Below, one piece after another: positions 62,657 through 64,000 of a DNA stretch of 64,000 nt (positions are counted from its first letter, which is position 1; each line of letters begins with the position of its first letter). The DNA comes from Sophora flavescens (Eukaryota; Streptophyta; Magnoliopsida; Fabales; Fabaceae). The translations under genes were made by a program, and so were the position numbers. The notes under the pieces are model-generated. The model was not told the DNA's origin and ran no database searches. It saw nothing but the letters and a program-made list of their open reading frames with translations. The stretch is from the NCBI GenBank assembly GCA_030762895.1, contig CM061069.1:26283404-26347403 (forward strand), in the 5' to 3' direction.

Positions 62657-63401
62657 GATTTTAAACCCTTTCAATGTAACTTTTTATAGGATTTTAAACC
62701 CTTTCAATCTTCAGATCGGTCAGTATTACACTTCATGAATGAGATCCGGTTTGGGTTATTGATTCAACTTATACTTCGCACATATATTTTAGTTTTCAAA
62801 ACAGAAACACAAAACATCAAAGCAATTGTGAAACTGAAACTTTGAGAAAGGCAATGCGGAAGGGTACGTATACTAGATAAAAAAATTATTAAAATAACCT
62901 TTAACGTCTGTTGATGAAAGAACAGAAGTTAAAAGTGAAGTGACTCACTTTTAACGTCAATTTAATGAAGAACTGACATTAAAAGGTTCACTTTTAACGT
63001 CAGTCCTTACAACAACTGACGTTAAAATTGAATTAATGAAGTCTGATATTTACAAAACTGCCACCGCCCTCTTTTTAACGTCTAGCTTTTGGTTAACTGA
63101 CGTAAACCTTTACCGTCTAATGTATATTTTCCACTAGTGCAAATTGCAAATTATTATCACATATAGGGAACAAATTGAAAATAATTGTCACATGTAGGGA
63201 TCGATTTCAATTTTTTTGTTGAATTGGTCCCTACATGTGACAATAATTTGCAATTTGGTCCTCTTATATAGGGACCAATTAGCGGTGATGACCAAATTGA
63301 AAACCAGCGTCACGTATAGGGACCAAATTGATAACTTTTTACGTATAGGGACCAAATTGAAAATCAGTGTCACGTATAGGGACTAAAAGATTGCTTTAAC
63401 C

Positions 63402-63732
63402 AAAAATGAAAAATGAAAATATCCTTTTTTTAAAAATGTTTTCAGTTCCTTGTTTTAAATCAAATTTTTTTTACTCAATCAAAAAAATCAAAAATCCTTT
63501 TCAAAAAATGAAAATCAATCAACCAACTGAGCTTTTTTTTAAAGAACTACATGACTTTGAGTTTCCCATCGCACCCTGAAATATATAGGAGCATAATCAA
63601 TCATTTTGTCAAGCCAAAACTATATTTTTCCTTATTTTAGTGTCTATCTTTAGGGATGCCCTATGGACTCGGGTGCCATGTTCAATCCCTTAGATTTGAG
63701 GTTGTCTTGTGGACTTATGTGTCATGTTCAAC
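63402..63732. other. AT-rich spacer, nothing recognised
   Basis: The Mutator-type duplication is at 63402-63410. Beyond that no gene, terminal motif or repeat is evident up to the next CACTA start. Confidence 0.6.
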
Positions 63733-64000
63733 CACTACTAGAAAAATGGATTTTCGGACGGAAATGGTTCCGTCCAAAATTTCCAAAATTTTGGACGGTT
63801 TCGTTAATTCTTATATTTTCCATGATCCGTCCGGAATCCGTCCGAAATCCGTCCGAAATTTCGGACGGATTTCGGACGGATTCGTTAATTCTTATATTAT
63901 TCTTGATCCGTCCCAAATCCGTCCGAAATTTCGGATGGATTCTAATATTTTCCTTGATCCGTCCGAAATCCGTCCGAAAATTTCGGACGGATTTCGGACG
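63733..64000. mobile_element. Start of another CACTA transposon (runs off the window)
   Basis: CACTACTAGAAAAATGG at 63733 is a typical CACTA terminus. It is followed by a dense array of TCCGTCCGAAATTTCGGACGG and its complement from about 63755 to the end. A minus-strand open frame across it (63728-63916) is a by-product of the repeats. The transposase, if any, is outside the window. Confidence 0.85.

Larger units (their letters stand above)
60845..63115. repeat. Subterminal palindromic array, right arm
   Basis: Copies of TTTAACGTCAGTTG and CAACTGACGTTAAA are scattered at 60850-61110, 61845-62125 and 62900-63110. They match the left array. The spaces between hold the duplicated gene fragments and an AT-rich 45-bp palindrome at 61753-61797. 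Confidence 0.85.
56304..63139 (-). mobile_element. CACTA transposon with TNP2 gene, TSD CAA
   Basis: The left end is CACCAGTGCAATA at 56304 and the right end is TTTTCCACTAGTG at 63139; the ends are diverged inverted repeats. CAA flanks both sides (56301-56303 and 63140-63142). Subterminal arrays of TTTAACGTCAGTT...AACTGACGTTAAA occur at 56330-56715 and 60845-63115. It encodes a TNP2-type transposase on the minus strand (60137 to 56938). Two related 5' gene fragments lie in the right arm at 61130-61590 and 62150-62660. It inserted inside the Mutator-type MITE. Confidence 0.92.
56157..63401. mobile_element. Mutator-type MITE with long TIRs, split by a CACTA, TSD AAAAATGAA
   Basis: The left arm, 56157-56303, begins GGTTAAAGTAAT and contains TTTGGTCCCTATAC repeats. 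The right arm, about 63235-63401, is its reverse complement, ending GCTTTAACC. AAAAATGAA flanks both ends (56148-56156 and 63402-63410), a 9-bp duplication typical of Mutator-like elements. Without the CACTA the element is about 410 bp and non-coding. The TATAAGAGGGACCAA region marks the inner border. Confidence 0.88.

Noticed and set aside
63728..63916. Minus-strand open frame of 62 codons with repeated Asn-Ile-Arg-Ile-Asn
   Set aside because: It is the subterminal palindromic array of the last CACTA.

Overview
The window is plant nuclear DNA, probably from a eudicot and possibly a legume. That guess rests on the transposon families present and the AT-rich background, so it is inference. I see no complete host gene. 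Almost everything is nested or decayed transposable element (TE) sequence: two copia elements, three Tekay-like chromovirus (Ty3/gypsy) elements, fragments of other LTRs, five CACTA DNA transposons, a long-TIR Mutator-type MITE, an L1-type LINE, a SINE-like repeat, a Helitron 3' end, and one complete tRNA-Asp sequence that abuts an LTR.

Layout. 1-18142: a minus-strand Sirevirus-like copia with gag-pol and a long env-like third ORF. That ORF is split by a complete Tekay element (2128-9467, 5-bp target duplication GGCCC). 18143-18778: LTR fragment, minus strand. 18815-22487: 5'-truncated Tekay (integrase, chromodomain-like end, 2.6-kb LTR). 22488-26945: non-coding TE interior with a tandem repeat, an LTR start and a second Sirevirus LTR. 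27008-28215: tRNA-Asp joined to an LTR that uses it as primer. 28341-28368: Helitron 3' end. 28579-31259: non-autonomous CACTA carrying a solo LTR (TSD GCTAG). 31260-31488: SINE-like. 32041-33770: LINE. 33771-35837: AT-rich, no gene. 35838-49188: third Tekay element, with a spliced-looking ORF in its LTRs and a CACTA (41605-46453, TSD AAA) inside its right LTR. 49189-56147: second copia, broken by a CACTA fragment (51414-54455). 56157-63401: Mutator-type MITE (TSD AAAAATGAA) split by a nearly complete CACTA (56304-63139, TSD CAA) encoding a TNP2 transposase. 63733-end: start of another CACTA.

Every large ORF is damaged, mostly by C-to-T type nonsense changes and single-base indels. This is what decay of methylated, silenced TEs would produce. 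No element here looks able to move by itself, although the TNP2 gene in the last large CACTA has only three stops and one frameshift.

The most interesting signal is structural rather than coding. Several unrelated LTRs carry tandem arrays of short stem-loops whose stems change on both sides together while linkers or loops stay conserved (2597-2842, 8499-8744, 18536-18713, 21399-21883, 24964-25340, and a related motif at 60236-60345). A second item is the complete 72-nt tRNA-Asp sequence plus CCA placed exactly where the LTR's primer-binding site should be. A third is an acidic ORF inside the LTRs of the third Tekay element, apparently spliced in one copy and intron-bearing in the other.
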